A stretch of DNA of 64,000 nt from Phytoseiulus persimilis. Taxonomy: Eukaryota > Arthropoda > Arachnida > Mesostigmata > Phytoseiidae. A program made the position numbers and the translations under genes. Shown here in pieces: positions 39,951 through 53,100 of this stretch. Position 1 is the first letter of the stretch; each line of letters begins with the position of its first letter. The stretch is from contig CM075103.1 of assembly GCA_037576195.1 (NCBI GenBank), positions 14,632,001-14,696,000 of the forward strand, written 5' to 3'. Under the pieces are notes generated by a model. The model made no database searches. It was not told the DNA's origin and saw nothing but the letters and a program-made list of their open reading frames with translations.

Positions 39951-42698
39951 GGCTATACGGGGTCGTTCGTCGGCACATTGCGAAAGCCATGTGGAGAGGT
40001 GGGAGGAGTTTGAACAGCTCTCAGTGTTCTCTTTGATTCGGAGGTACATGACTCCCGAGATTCTGTTTCCTCGACGTTCGCTCGATGAGCCTCGTAGGCA
40101 ACTGACGCCGTGCATATTGCACGTGTACCGGAAGAAATTTTTACGGCGCGTGACACGCTGGGCGGAGTTATGACACGATGAAGGTGCCTTCGCACCTGAT
40201 TCAGCCCGGTTCATAACCATACTGAAGGGGCTCGAATAGTTCACGATTCCCTAACAGGACGACTCTCCGCTGAGCGGAAGCAAGACGCCACGAGCATCAG
40301 ACAGCAACACGACCAGACTGATATAAACAACGAGCTGACGGGAAATCCCTCCTCTCTGCACAGAATCACTGTCACGGAGGACAGTTCCGCGTTGCCTGTG
40401 TCATTCTTTGATTCGAATTCGAGTCAGGTCCGAAAACGTCAAACCTTCATGCGGTGATTCCTCTAGCGGAGCTTTCGCTTCCGAAGTGAGCAGTGATTCC
40501 GAAAGACTGATTCAAGTTTCATACGACCGTAGTGCTACTTCGGAAGCCGCAGCGCATCTGAAGACGAACTTCATATCCGGACGCGGCCTTGTGATGATTG
40601 TCTGGACCAGAATTTCCTGCCTGCCACGGAGAAGAAGTCTCATGTAACCGGCGCTTCAACCGGAAAAACCAGCCGACGAAGAAGCACGTAGTTGGCTCGG
40701 GGCCCCGCGAGCCGACCCGAAAAAAAGTCTCTACACCGGTCGTGGCCGAAGAGTAGGAGGGGAACTGAACTCCCCCTAGAAGAACGCAGGAGCACGTCAC
40801 GGAACGAGTATCAGGACGTACACGACACCGCCGCTCGAGAGTGCTGGACAAGAATCCGCGAGATTCCTGAGTGATTCCGGCTACCTGAAGCACCCGCGGT
40901 GTCGCCCTTTGAGACATGACATTCCCTGCCTCGGCCAGAAAGAGCACGAGGACCCCCGACGGACGATGTCGGCGCGGAGTGATCGATAGTTTCCCGGAAT
41001 TCCATAGCTCTCCCATTTGGTCGCTGATCACTCGATCGAGCTCAGATCATCGCACGGCCAACTGTTATCTATTGGGGTTGAGCAACCAACCGTTGTCATT
41101 GAAAGTCTGCGGGAAAGAGCTCGCAGAAAAGTACCGTTAGGCTGACCCTTATCGTTACAACATGTTTCGGCTCAAATGGCAGCTCGGGGAACTTCCCTCG
41201 CGGAACCAGACTCCGTGCGACCAACGCATTTCGGAAATTCGGGTCCACCTTGCCTGCTCCCGGGCAAGCTGTCGCACCGGAGCGCATCTTGAACGTTACC
41301 TACCCTGGCGTAAAGCGGTTCAACTTACGTTCATACAGAAAGACTACGCCGCCAGCACCGAGACATCACACGGGCCTGATGCAGCTGTACGCTCTTTCGA
41401 TGTCGATGTGATGTCCGTACGGAATACACCGGAACTCTCGGTCACAGAGGGAATGTCATCTGACAGTCGTTCTCACTTAGCGCTCACCTCGGCCCGCTGA
41501 GAGAGACCAGCAGCAAACACCAAAGACGGGGACCACGGCCGTTCAGCGAACGCCGGACTGCGCACAGCGATTTCCTCTCGCCCCGGGATGGCGGCAATTT
41601 CAAACTTGCCAGAACGCCGCGTTGGAGTCGTGAGTCGTGACTGCCTCTCGCATCACCTACATTGCACCGTGCAGAATTTCGCCTGGGGTTCCCGGACCCA
41701 AAATCCTGGCCCACGGAACGGGCTCCAATCAACGATGTCAGCGTGCTCAGGCATTGAATTCCACGTCGATCCAATTCTCAAGTCGTTCGCAGAATTCGTT
41801 TCGCGCACTCCGTTGTGCCGTACAGACCGGAACGACGTCAATCGTCACCGCCCACGTCACTTATATTCCTCGCCCCGCGATCCCGGTCTCCAGCAACCGA
41901 GACTCCGAAAGCTCTCGAGACATGGGAAGAAAAAAGTTCAAACTGATCCCACAGCGACTCGTATCAATTATTGACAGCGAATTTTCGAAGGCCATACGCT
42001 GGGTTGTACTCGCGGCTCCGAATCGAAGCCAAGGTCCGTCGTTGAAGTGAGGAAAGCTCTGCTGCGGATATATCATGACCGCTGCAAATGTTCTGCGCTC
42101 CCTTGATACATCCTCTGAGAAATACATCGTCTGAAATGCTCAATAACATCATGATTCTCAGTGAATCTGAGAATGAGACTGGATCCGGTGCAGTTTCAAG
42201 ATGGCACGATGATTTTCGTACAGGTACCGCTCTCCGTCCCGGGTATCCGTCATCTGCCTCATTCATCCAGCTCCTACTTTCAAACAGATCACCGAATCAA
42301 GGAATCGGTGCGAACTGTAGATTCGCGCCCGCCTCGAGTTCGAAATTCCCAGGATGCGTTCATCCGTCGTATTTGGGGCTAGTGTTCGCCGTTGCTGCGG
42401 CTGCTTGATATTCTCAGGAAGAAGAGGAGGGGGCGCTTTGTTCGCATGGCTGTGATGTGTGGTGTCGGTGTTTCCTAGCGTGTCCAACTGAATCCAACTT
42501 CGGCCGAGCGCTGAGAGTGATCGTGTGTATAACAGCAGCATTTCGGCTTCAGTTCTGCTGATAAGTGTTCAAAAACGGTGCAACATTCTGTGTGTGGCTG
42601 CGCTCTCGATGCTCATGCCTTGATTGTTATTGGGAGAAGGCATCGAACAGAGTTCTCTTGATCGTTCAAATCTATTCGGAACCGGCCCGCCGTGAGCC

Positions 42699-45600
42699 AT
42701 GGCTACCGGGGCAAACACAACCCCACTCGGGAATCCTCGTTTTTCTGGGCCTCGGCCCCCAGTGCCCATGGGAGTCATGGGCGGAGGTGGCGGGGGGTCT
42801 CTATTGAGGCCATCCTATATCACCGCCGCCGGAGGACCGCCACCTCAGACACAGCAGGAACGTGATCCTAACCTCGTGCCCAACGCATACCAGATGCAGT
42901 ACGCTGCCGCCGGCTACGAGAACTACCCGGATTTCCCTTCGAACCAATCGAACTTCCAAAACACCGATGGTAGCCAGTACACCATGCAGAACGAACTTTC
43001 GCAAGGCGGGCTGACCGAAGACTCAAACGCCTCTGCTCCATCGTCTCGCAAGCGGAGTCGCAGCCGGGAGCGAAAACGCAGGAGTAGATCAAGGTAAATA
43101 TCACTCTATCGGAGCCGATCACTTTTTTGATTGCTCGATTCAGGGGAGTTATCGGATTCCGCCTCATTTTCGCGGAGATGTCGTTATCAGGAGACGCATT
43201 CGGACTCCTGAAGATCTCCGTTTGAGGAGGAAATTCAGCTCAGTGGATGTCTATAGTTTGGCGCCGAAACATCACAGTTCCCTCCTAAGGGGCTCTTCCG
43301 AATACCACTGTTTGATGAGCTTTCTCAACTCGAATCGCTGTGAACTCGGCTTCCCGGGCCAGTTCGGTTAATCGCACGATTTCGGACATTCCTGAATCAC
43401 AAAAACCCGCGTGTACGCGTATAGAGCCGAAATATCTGTGAATCTCTGAAACACCACTCCTGACTCCAGAAGATGCCTTCGCGGCCACTCCCGACAGAAT
43501 AAGTTTCGGAGTCTTGGAGCGCGCTCTGCTGACAAAAATCTCACCTCGAATCCATTTTGTATCTTACACCCGGCGTCGAGCTGTGCCTTGTCAGCCATAT
43601 TCATTTCCAACTCCCGTACCATTACAGATCACGCGATCGACGTCGAAGGTCTCGCTCGCGTTCTAGGGATCGTCGCCGAAGATCCAGATCTAGAGATCGG
43701 CACCGCAGGTCGAAGAGTCGCGACCGCGATCGTCGAAGTCGTTCCAGAGACAGAAGTCGCAGAAGCAGAAGCCGAAGCAAGGACCGGGAGTCTCGTCCAT
43801 CATGGGACAGCACCGCCGTGGTAAGTTTCACGACTCGGTGCTGACATGATCCCCTTTCGGTGACTTATTCTACAAAAGGGAGCATTTCTCCTTGATTACA
43901 GAACACTTCGATGAACGATAACTCTCAAGACTCCAAAGAGGCGCGTCGCAACAAGAAACGTTCCCGCTGGGCCGGCGGCGAGTGTGATAAGGTCTTCATT
44001 CCTGGCATGCCCACAATCTTACCTGGTGAGACAACGACCACCATACTCCGACAACGAAGTAGTCATCTATGAGTAGAATATGATCGCCGAGATGAAAGTG
44101 ATCCTGTCCCGGAATTCAGGCTCAACAGCGAGAACCGTTGGATTCGAGGCCTACAACTCACTCGGGGTGACATTTTCATTCCTTACATTCCTACACAGGC
44201 AACATGACTTCAGATCAAACGCGAGCGTACCTCCTCCAGCTCCAGATCGAAGAGCTTTCGAGGAGATTACGAATGGACGACCTGGGAATCCCCGCTAACC
44301 CCGAGGAGCGATCGCCCTCACCCGAGCCCATCTACAATGCACAAGGAAAGAGGTCGGATCACGCGCTGCCCAGGAGCGATCGAGAACGATTATAGTCGGT
44401 AACAATGTTGCCTGTGGGCCAACTACAACGAAACGGCTGCTCTTTTCCAGAATGAACACCCGGGAATTCCGTGTCCGCAAGAGACTCGAGGATGAAAGAC
44501 ATAACCTCGTCCAGGAGATGACCAAAATCAACCCAGATTTCAAGCCACCAGTCGACTACAAGCCGCCGTCGATCAGGATTTCAGAAAAAGTGATGATACC
44601 CCAGGAACAATATCCTGATATCAATTTCGTCGGGCTCCTCCTCGGGCCTAGAGGGAATACACTGAAGACACTTGAAAAGGTTCGTTCGCTCTCCAAGGTG
44701 AAGTTCGGTGCCGTATCTGCACAAATAGGTGCGGATCCTTGACAAGTCGCCTTCCGATTCCAGGACACGGGTGCCAAGATCACGATTCGCGGAAAAGGCT
44801 CCACTCGAGAGGGAAAAGTCGGCAAGGACGGTCAGCCTCATCCCGGAGAGGACGAGCCCCTCCACGCCCTTTGCTCCGGCTTGACCACCGACGTCGTCCA
44901 GAAAGCAGTGAAAAAGATCACGCAGATCATCAAGGACGTCATTGAAACTCCTGAAGGCCAAAACGACCTGCGCAGGAGCCAGCTCCGGGAGCTGGCCCTG
45001 CTGAACGGCACTCTCCGTGAAGGCGACGAAGCATTCATGCGATGCAACAACTGCGGGGCGACGACTCACAAATCGTGGCAATGTCCCGACAAGCCCAATG
45101 TTACGAACAATGTCATCTGCTCGTCATGCGGAGGTGCTGGGCACATCGCTAGGGATTGCCGAAACAAAACAGGGGCCAGCGGCACCGGAAGCAACTGGAA
45201 ACCCCAGGGACCCCAAAACGCCAAAATCGACCAGGAGTACATGTCGCTCATGGCAGAGCTGGGTGAGGGGCCGCCGCCCGAGCAGAGCTCGGATGGGAAT
45301 CAACGAAACTTTGGAGGTGAGCTTTGCTCTGGAGTGCAGTCCCCTTTCAGGGGCTTTTACGTCGATTCTCTGTCGGGGCAATCTCTCGCGGTGTTCCCGT
45401 GATTTTATTAACGGTGTCTTCGTTGTAGGTTCTGGTGTTTTAGGGGGTCGAAGCGGCCCGATGAAAGCTATCCAAGGATCGGGGAGCTCCCACGCAGATC
45501 AGAGAACAGACGAAAGCCAAAGCTCCACCACCTCATCATCGCAGGCAATGCCGGGTTACGGATCCCAACAAGGCAACGGAGGCGGATGGAGAGCTGAGGG

Positions 45601-45982
45601 TGGTTGGGGCCGCGGGGGTGGTCGCGGCGGCTACAACAGAGGTGGCAATTGGGGCTCCGGTCGCGGCTCTTGGAATAGAGGGCCTCGAGGGCCGTCTCCA
45701 CGAGGGCCAGCACCGCCAGGTTCGCGGTCGGACAGCTCGACCAACATGGAAACAATGCCCCCCTGGGGCGGCATGGGGGGTCATATGATGCCTCCGCACG
45801 CGTGGAATCAACAACCGCCGCACGGAATGTACGGCGTGCCTCCACCGTGGATGTACGGCGGTGGACCACCGATGGTTCCGCCTCCGGGGTCTGAAGGTGG
45901 CGATGACGCCCCCCCCGGCGAGACCGGGATCGATTTCGCCTCGTTGCTCAGTGCGCCCCCTCCTCCGCCGCCCCCCTCGTAA
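42699..45982 (+). CDS. SF1: Splicing factor 1 (branch-point-binding protein)
   Basis: Seven exons (42699-43093, 43628-43820, 43902-44025, 44199-44352, 44451-44679, 44764-45316, 45429-45982) give 733 residues. SF1 binds the intron branch point and U2AF65 in the early spliceosome. Order: MATGANTTPLG, then an RS-rich region mostly in exon 2. Next come the U2AF ligand motif KKRSRW and IPGMPTILP, the SPSP phosphosite region (EERSPSPEPIYN), and a KH domain (INFVGLLLGPRGNTLK, then AKITIRGKGSTREGK and GEDEPLHAL). QUA2 (NDLRRSQLRELALLNGTLRE) follows. Two CCHC zinc knuckles (CNNCGATTHKSWQC and CSSCGGAGHIARDC), EYMSLMAELGE, an RGG-rich stretch and a proline-rich tail complete it. Human SF1 has one knuckle. 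Two donors (GTCGGA after exon 4, GTTCGT after exon 5) are weak but required by the conserved protein. Confidence 0.97.
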
Positions 45983-46237
45983 AGACTGAGGGAGGGAAGT
46001 GTCGCAATGTCTTACGCCATCCGGCTCAACGGCCAGTCATGAAACCACGATTCCTTGTAACATGAACATCGTCCAACAAGCGAACTGAACGAAGTTTGCT
46101 CGCAAAAAAAGAAGGGGGACTGAAACTCGGGGGAGTAATCTCGGGATCCATGAAAACAAGAAACCACGCAGGAAGCACTACCGAGCTAACGTTGTCAGAC
46201 CTCGATTACTACTTTATCATATATTCCGTAGAGTATA

Positions 46238-46243
46238 AATAAA
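46238..46243 (+). other. Poly(A) signal of SF1
   Basis: AATAAA about 255 bases after the SF1 stop codon in an AT-rich patch; the first canonical signal downstream. Confidence 0.6.
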
Positions 46244-47236
46244 TTAAGAAACATTGACTTTGCAACATGGTGCGGCAATATACAATCATCCAACGAGTGA
46301 ACCAAGAAACGAACAACACTTCAATCTTCAACACTCACGAGACGAAAGCTCATCGTGTGCACACAAATTACGGGACGAGTGAACGCTGCGTAATTGTTTA
46401 TCCCTTATAGAGAATCGTCGCTGCCGCCCGTGGTCCCAGCTCTCTGGCGTCATTGTTCATGCTGTACAATTTGCTCTCAGTCGATCAATCGAAGCTGGCA
46501 CCCCCCTGTTGAAACAATATCCCCCACCGGCTTACCCCGCTCGTGGGATCAGCCCGTTCTCGCCTGAACGAGTAGCTCCAGTCCGTGGGAGACGTCTTCG
46601 AGGATCGGGCTGCCTAGACATGTAGTCGGATCGAGATGATGAGGGAGCGGTGGGCCGACTTGGCTAGAAGCTTTTCGTCGCAAGCTAGAGTTCCCCTTGG
46701 TCTTCTACAATGCTGAATTGTACATAAGAGAACGACCGTATCTCCGGAACCTCACTTCAGCGGTAACCACCCACAACAATGACTCTTATTTGTACAGCCG
46801 AGCGAAAAGCCTGATCTTTTGGCGAGACGGTATCCTCGGGTTATATGGAATCGGTCCCAACAGTTGCGGCTCAGCTTGAACGAGAGGAATAAATTTTGAG
46901 GAGTGAAGATGACTGGTGACTGTTTTTTGCCATGCAATGCTTCATGTTCGGACAAACTGTAGTCATCCGACGAGGAGGAGTTTCGATGTGCTGTCCGATC
47001 GCATGACAATCCAAGAACTCGTTCCGGGAGAGCCTTCGGGGCAGACTGAAGGCTCCAGCGAAATACCTCGTCACACAATCGCTTGAAAGTAGGTCTCATT
47101 GAAGTCTCGAACCCCAAGGTTTGCAAGAAATCGAGAACACAGATGGTTTCTACCGACTCGAACTTTATATATAATCTTACATCCTACGACAAACTTTCCG
47201 CGGGTTGACAGCGTCGTGAAAATATCCGTAATGATC
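46244..47236. other. Intergenic stretch between SF1 and NDUFC2
   Basis: About 1 kb between convergent genes with no recognised coding frame. Both 3' UTRs probably fall here, although I found no exact AATAAA on the minus strand close to NDUFC2. Confidence 0.55.
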
Positions 47237-47793
47237 TCAACGATTCGAATCCCACTCTTCGAAGTAATCGCCGAACTTGATCCGCTGTGGCGGAGGGAAG
47301 TCTTCGGGGTGCAGCATCATGTAGTGAAACACTCGCCGATGATGGTAGTCGCGGCCAGTGATCACCGTTCGCCTGATCCCCTCAGACAACGCGCAACCGA
47401 TGACGCCATACAGGAGCGTAATAGGAAGACCTGGAAACGTTCGTGAGAGAAGTCATTTCACCGCAACATGGAGCACCTCAAGGGTCGCTCGTTGAATGTC
47501 TTTATCGACCTTCAGAGTTCACTGGCGGGCCTATTATTGCGTTTCTGCAGTGCGGCATATCGTTCCCTGTGTTTTCCTGTCATAGATTGAAAGATTGGAG
47601 AAAATGACCTACCTGCGGCGATAGGACGAGCAAAGCCTAATTTGTTCCCGAGGTATGCCTTGCAGAAGACTCCCGACGCGAAACCTGCGACTCGGTAGTA
47701 AGTCTTGGAATTGGACCAGTTCTCTTTTGGGTCGGTCGGGGGGAAGAAGAGATCATAATAATATTTGTCAAGCTTCCGCTCCCCGTCGGACAT
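47237..47793 (-). CDS. NDUFC2: NADH dehydrogenase (ubiquinone) 1 subunit C2
   Basis: Exons 47793-47613 and 47430-47237 on the minus strand join in phase to 124 residues, close to the human subunit. It is an accessory membrane-arm subunit of mitochondrial complex I. The most diagnostic part is the C-terminal HYMMLHPEDFPPP followed by an F-G-x-Y/I-F-E segment (FGDYFEEW), which parallels the human YMKLHPEDFP...YGEIFE. Two hydrophobic stretches lie before it: VAGFASGVFCKAYLGNK with FARPIAAG over the intron, and ITLLYGVIGCALSEGIRR. These match the two membrane segments around the RRPIA motif of the family. The start MSDGERKLDK was chosen as the first ATG giving family-like length; the open frame extends 15 codons upstream. 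It is convergent with SF1. Confidence 0.88.
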
Positions 47794-49747
47794 TTCGGGC
47801 GAAGTCGACGAAGAGATTTCCTGTCTCGGCGATCGCACTCACAAAACAAAAACAGGTGCAGAAGGTTTCCTGTGGCGCTCTGTTTATCGGGTCTTGCTGG
47901 AATCAAAAGATATCGCCCAAAGGTCATTGTTGGTTACAAGATGGCGGCAAAATTCGAAAAGCCGCGCGAATCTGAGCACTCGGACGCACGACGGGAGCGT
48001 TCATCTTGATTCGAACAATCTTCCTTCTGCCCAATAGATGAGGGGGATATGATGTTCTCCGCGAGGCAATGTTCCCCGGTGTTCCGAGAGTCCCGAGCTT
48101 GAGTTCCTCGGTTTCGGTCGAAGTAGTGCGGAGACGATTTCTCTGAGAGGATCATGTCCGGGTTTTGCGGCGAGATGACTCAGGTATCTCTGAGTCTCTC
48201 AGGGAGAGAAAGCCGTCGACAAATCTTGGAGCCTATTCGAGATGGAGAGCGAGATTCGCGGACCAGGAGGAACGTGAACTTCAGAGTGATAGTCTTCGAC
48301 GATCACCATGGCGCTCTCAATCACGTCTACGATGTAAATGAACGCATCGCTTCACACGGAGTAAAGCCACTCCATCGGGTGGAAAAGCAAAACTTAGATC
48401 CTCCGAAGAGACTGATTCGAAGGAAGTTTTTCCAGATCCCTGTCTTCAATTCGGATGATCCAGTCGCCGACCTCTGTCTTTTCAACCGATGCTCTCATGT
48501 AAGATGTCCAGCTGGAATATTTTGCCTCATTCCTCCCCTTCCGGTCCCCGTCCGTGTGAGCAGACCTGGTGCCAAACAACACCCCTATTCTGTTCAATTA
48601 TTCTCCGATCGTTCTTGCTCAGTTTGACTCAACCTTCTTCCCTCGCCTTTGGTATGCTCTTCCCTTCAACGTACAATCCCCAACTCTTCCGAACTCCTAT
48701 CCTCTCACACCTTCCAGATAATGAGCCTTTTTTCTGATGGTTAGTATCTATATGAGGCCCATACACCAGCTGAATTTTCCATTCTTTTGGGTCGTGAGTA
48801 AATGCATTTTTCCCTATGGTTCTTCTACTTTTTCCGATTGTCGTTTCCCTTTTTCCGCTCTCACGGTTCCTGTTTGCGTGAGCCCTTGGCGTTCACGCGA
48901 GAAAACTCGTGAATCATTGGGTCTACTCTTTGTGAGTTGTTTCATGGAAAACCCCTGTGGCTTTTCACGTGGAGCCGGAATACTTGCAGATGCATCTAAT
49001 CTCCCGGCCTCGTTGAACTGGGAACATTCATGCTGCGGAATCCCCTCTCAAGCTTCCAATAAACTCTCGCCCGGAGGCGACCAATAGCTGGGAAATAACC
49101 GATCGAGCTCGTTCATCAAGCAATCCACGTTTTATTCCGAGAGCATGTCAATCTCAAAGTGGTACTAGGGGGGAACAGCGGCCTGGGTTTTTCCAGAAGC
49201 ATCTTCAACCTCCGGGAAGATAATAATGGCAGAGTGGATTCATAGAGGGAAAGATCATCGACTTCGGGGTGATAAGTGGACGTCGAAGAATCGAAGGTAT
49301 TCCCCTGCGTGGGATTCGTACTTATTCCTCTTTTCCTCTCTCTCTTTCCCGGTATTCTCCCATCACATATAAGCTCGACGTCTTGTGGCCTTTGGTATGA
49401 GCAATCATCTGCGAGCATATCAGCTCAGTGTCGACGAGTTCAAGTGGATACTTCTCAGAATCACCACAACAAAGATACGGCGCCCGAACTTTGGGTTGGC
49501 TCCCCTTGCAAATATAACTTCACGACTGAATTGTCTGCAGCCTCAAACTGCGGCGGCTTTCGTGTGGGACCGTCGCTGGTCGTTGACTCTGCGGAGGAAG
49601 AAACGAAAATGTTAGGTTCTCTCCGGCTGAAGTTTCGAACGTTTGGAATGCCTCCTGTAGCATCGCGGCATTTGGCGCCCAGGGCGTATGGATGAAATGA
49701 TGGATGAGCTCGTTGATATCTGGTCATTAGATTGTCGTCCTACCTGT
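47794..49747. other. Intergenic stretch, weak open frames only
   Basis: A plus-strand frame starts at ATG 48154 (157 codons, containing NFRVIVFDDHHGALNHVYD) and a partly protein-like frame opposes it at 48597-48394. Neither shows a known domain or supported splice sites. Promoter elements for NDUFC2 should lie just above 47793, but no clear TATA box is seen. Confidence 0.4.
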
Positions 49748-50140
49748 TCATCGAGAACTCGGGCCCGAGCTTTGTGTGACGATGGATTTCGAATCGGGGG
49801 CGTCTTCTGTTATTATAATTGTGCCGTTTGGTAGCATGACAGCCCGTCCGACAGATTTTGTCGCCGATCTGACCACAGTCGGCAAGAAGACAGCGTTTCG
49901 TGGCTCTGTAAAGCAAATGTTCCAGAATGAAAAATGAGATTCGATTCCCCCCGTCTCGGAATCGATTCATGCACGGAAATGGAAGCTGATCTGAAACGGG
50001 AGGAATTCTGAATCGAACTCACTCGATGTTGACGGCTCGCGAATAGTTCTCGTTGAAGAACCAGGTTCTGACTCCGACGCTGTCGGTTGTGGATTCGATT
50101 CTTCCGACTCTGCTTCATCTTCAGACCCTGAGGTCTCGGC
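49748..50140 (-). CDS. Tentative 3' part of an acidic Ser-rich gene, two exons
   Basis: On the minus strand a good acceptor (GTGCCGCAG) opens exon 50140-50023, rich in Glu, Ser and Pro (AETSGSEDEAESEESN). It ends at a strong GTGAGTTC donor. The next pyrimidine-rich acceptor (TTTGCTTTACAG) opens exon 49905-49748, which continues in frame (NAVFLPTVVRSATKSVGRAV, NGTIIITEDAP) to a TGA. The upstream exons and the start were not found. A possible membrane-like exon lies near 50390-50260 (GVGALGGLAGALVRWRAE) but I could not connect it. No family is recognised. Confidence 0.35.
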
Positions 50141-53100
50141 CTGCGGCACGAAAACAGAAAGTTAGGCGGGATCCCAGTGGCGCGTCTCGATGGTCCAGGA
50201 CGAGACGACAGAAAATTTAAGATTCCAGGCTGTTGCCGATTTCGTCAGTGTGCACTGTCAACCACGCTTCCCTCTGTCTCATCTGGTTTGTTCTCGGCTC
50301 GCCAACGAACCAGCGCTCCGGCCAAACCACCCAGAGCCCCGACGCCCGAGCTGGGCAAGGCTGCGCCACGAGCGAATCTTGAGCTGCATTGTCACGGCTG
50401 GTTAGACCTTCTAATTTGTCTGTCGGATTCGTCCGACTGAGAATTCCCCGGGGGATCCTAATTGCTCGATTTTCTTCAATGAACGAAACGGCTTCCTAGA
50501 TTACATCGCCGAAAGTTTTGTGATGGTTGACTGCGGCGGCCGCGTCTGCGGCTGTTGTTGATGTCGTTTCTGTTGCTTACGTCGAGTCGGCCGCTGTGTT
50601 GCAGTGCTGCTGAAAGAACCGGCCGGTCGCTAGCTCGCTCGCTGCCGGCCGGAATCTACCCACCACAAGCACAATCTTCCGAAGCAAGGTTAACATTAGT
50701 GGCTCGACTCGACGTCGCCGTAGTAAAACCCACGCAGGAAAGACACTTCATTCATAAGCCGCCAAGCCTCTCCAGCGTAGCCCCAGCGAAATCCCGTAGG
50801 CGTCGTGTTTTTCGTTCCAGAATCGCAATCTCCGCTCCGCCCAGCGGATGAAAATCACAACATCAAGAGTTCAACGACGGCCGGCGAACAGGCATACAAT
50901 GAAATACTCCCGACATAATAGGATCTCGACATGAGCACCAATCTACCATGTCCTGAACATCACTAAAGCCCTGCTCTACCGTATGGATCCTCTTCAGCGT
51001 TGCGCTGAAAGTGAGACTAAAACCGCGCCTGCGCTATGTATTCCATGTCTCGTGAAAGCTCAACTAATCGCCGACCGGTGTTAGACCCGCAGGGTCGTTC
51101 TTCTCGAATCACTGAAGTAAGAGCCAAAAATACTCCCTGACCTCGAGTTTTGGAGCACGAGCCGACGACCGAACGAAAAACAAAATCAGGCCCGAGGTTC
51201 GCTCTTCAAAACAGATAGTGAGGCATCAGGATCAACGATTCAGAATCTCCGTCGGTAAAAACGCAAGACGCAAGACTCGCTATACACGACAGACTTCGAG
51301 AGACTTTGTGTTTCGCTGTTACTCAAGGAGGCCGACGAGAACCACAGTGATTTTAGTAAACGTGTCGGCTACCCATGAGCACGTTAGCTCGATTGGCTGC
51401 GGATTCAGCGATTCCAACAAGATTTCGGAAAGTTCTGGATTCGAAAATTGGGGAGGACTCGCGGATGGTACACAACTCGGTATTCCTGAGTCGCCGGGAC
51501 GAGTCGAAATCAGAAAGTTTCGCTCGCGTCCCGACGAAACTGCGTTGGATCGTGGTCGCTTGAGGTTACTCGAGCGGAGGAATCTCTCACAGGCCCACAA
51601 GCGGGAGTCGTGGCGATTCCGTTCATTGAGGGGTACCCCATACTCTACGTCGGAATTCCGCAAGGAACGATGGACATCACAATCTGTTTGGAGTTGCCGA
51701 CAGCTAATGATCCATTCTGGCTCAGATCGACGACCGTTGATCCGCACTCTACATAGTGAGGATTGGGAATCAAGGGTGAAAAAAGGCTTCGGGAAGCTTC
51801 TGGATCAGCTTGCTTTCAGTTGCGGGCAGATCGGCGACGAGCCGGGAATTTCAAGAAAAGATGGGGTGCGGTGCGCCAAAACGCCTCCCCTGCGAAATTT
51901 TATGCCTCTGGGACGAAGGAAGAGTGTGCGTAGCCGTTGTGGGACTATTCGCACTCTTCCTTTATCCCAAGGATTAGGGAGCCGTCACGTGGGTTTCCAG
52001 CTTCACAGTCTCGTGGAGTCCACATCAAGGGCTATCACCTCAACACGCAATGATAACCAGACATGGAAAAAAGTCCGCGCCGTGCCCTGATCACAATAGA
52101 GCGCCCCGGTGCCATAACTGATACGCGTGACTCAGCCCAGGCAGACCAGTCCTTGGACCAGTCCAGGAACCCCAGAGCTCTCGATCCTCGTCCGGGGCAG
52201 ATGGGATTCACGAGTGCCTTGTGTTGAGACCTGCTCCAGAGCCGCTCCATTCATACGAAACGGAGCAGCGGGACCCCTTCCGACCGCTCGGTGATGTTTT
52301 CAGCCCCGCGCGAATTCATGGAATCGCATGCTTATCGATAACCGTGTATTTCCAGCTCGTTCCTCGAATGTTCTCCGTTCTGAGCATATTCATTCTCAAC
52401 TTACGGGGCATAGTCGGAACGTACGCGCATGAGGTTCCTGGTCCGTCCGTAGAAGAGTGAGCACCCGCCCCCGTTCGGGTGGGGAAGGAAACGAATCAGA
52501 ATCACTCATTCGTTCGAATCTAGCAAGTGATTGTCGTCGGTGAGAAGAACGGCGGCGGACGTTTACTCATCGTCACCGGAAATCGGTGAATCTTATTTAT
52601 GCAACGTCTTCTGCTTTCTCTCCGACGAACGCGTTCCGCTTCCACGAAACAACGTACGAATTTTGCCTCTTCCCGAGCTGTGGACTCCTTCCTCGGTTAC
52701 GTTCATTCATGGATCGGACCCATTGATGTGAGTGGGCAGGCCACGCCAAGGACAGAGGAAATCGCCGGAGCTTCACAATCAGATATTGATTGAAATTCTA
52801 GCGCAGTAAATTTTCTTCATGTCGGATGGAAGTCACTCTCGTCGGAGCTTTTCATGAATTCCGATTGTCTGTTCCTATCTTTGTTGGCTCGGTCCTCCTT
52901 CGTTTTATTTCAATTCTCGACTGGAACCGATAGCCAGAGGTCCTTTCTCACCTCTTTTGCGAGAGAACAGAGAATTCGACTTTCGTTCGGTGGTTTGGAG
53001 ACATTCCTGCGATGGCCGCTCCCTTCGCGTCAGATCGACTGAACCAGATGTGACTTCTGATGCCAGATGTCACGACCTGATCCGCATCGTTTGCGGAATG

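Larger units (their letters stand above)
35560..42698. other. Gene-empty stretch with repeats, about 7.1 kb
   Basis: No exon chain or recognisable domain was found on either strand. It contains a C homopolymer, a long G homopolymer and one non-autonomous DNA transposon (listed separately). The 3' end should include the SF1 promoter and 5' UTR just before 42699. Confidence 0.5.
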
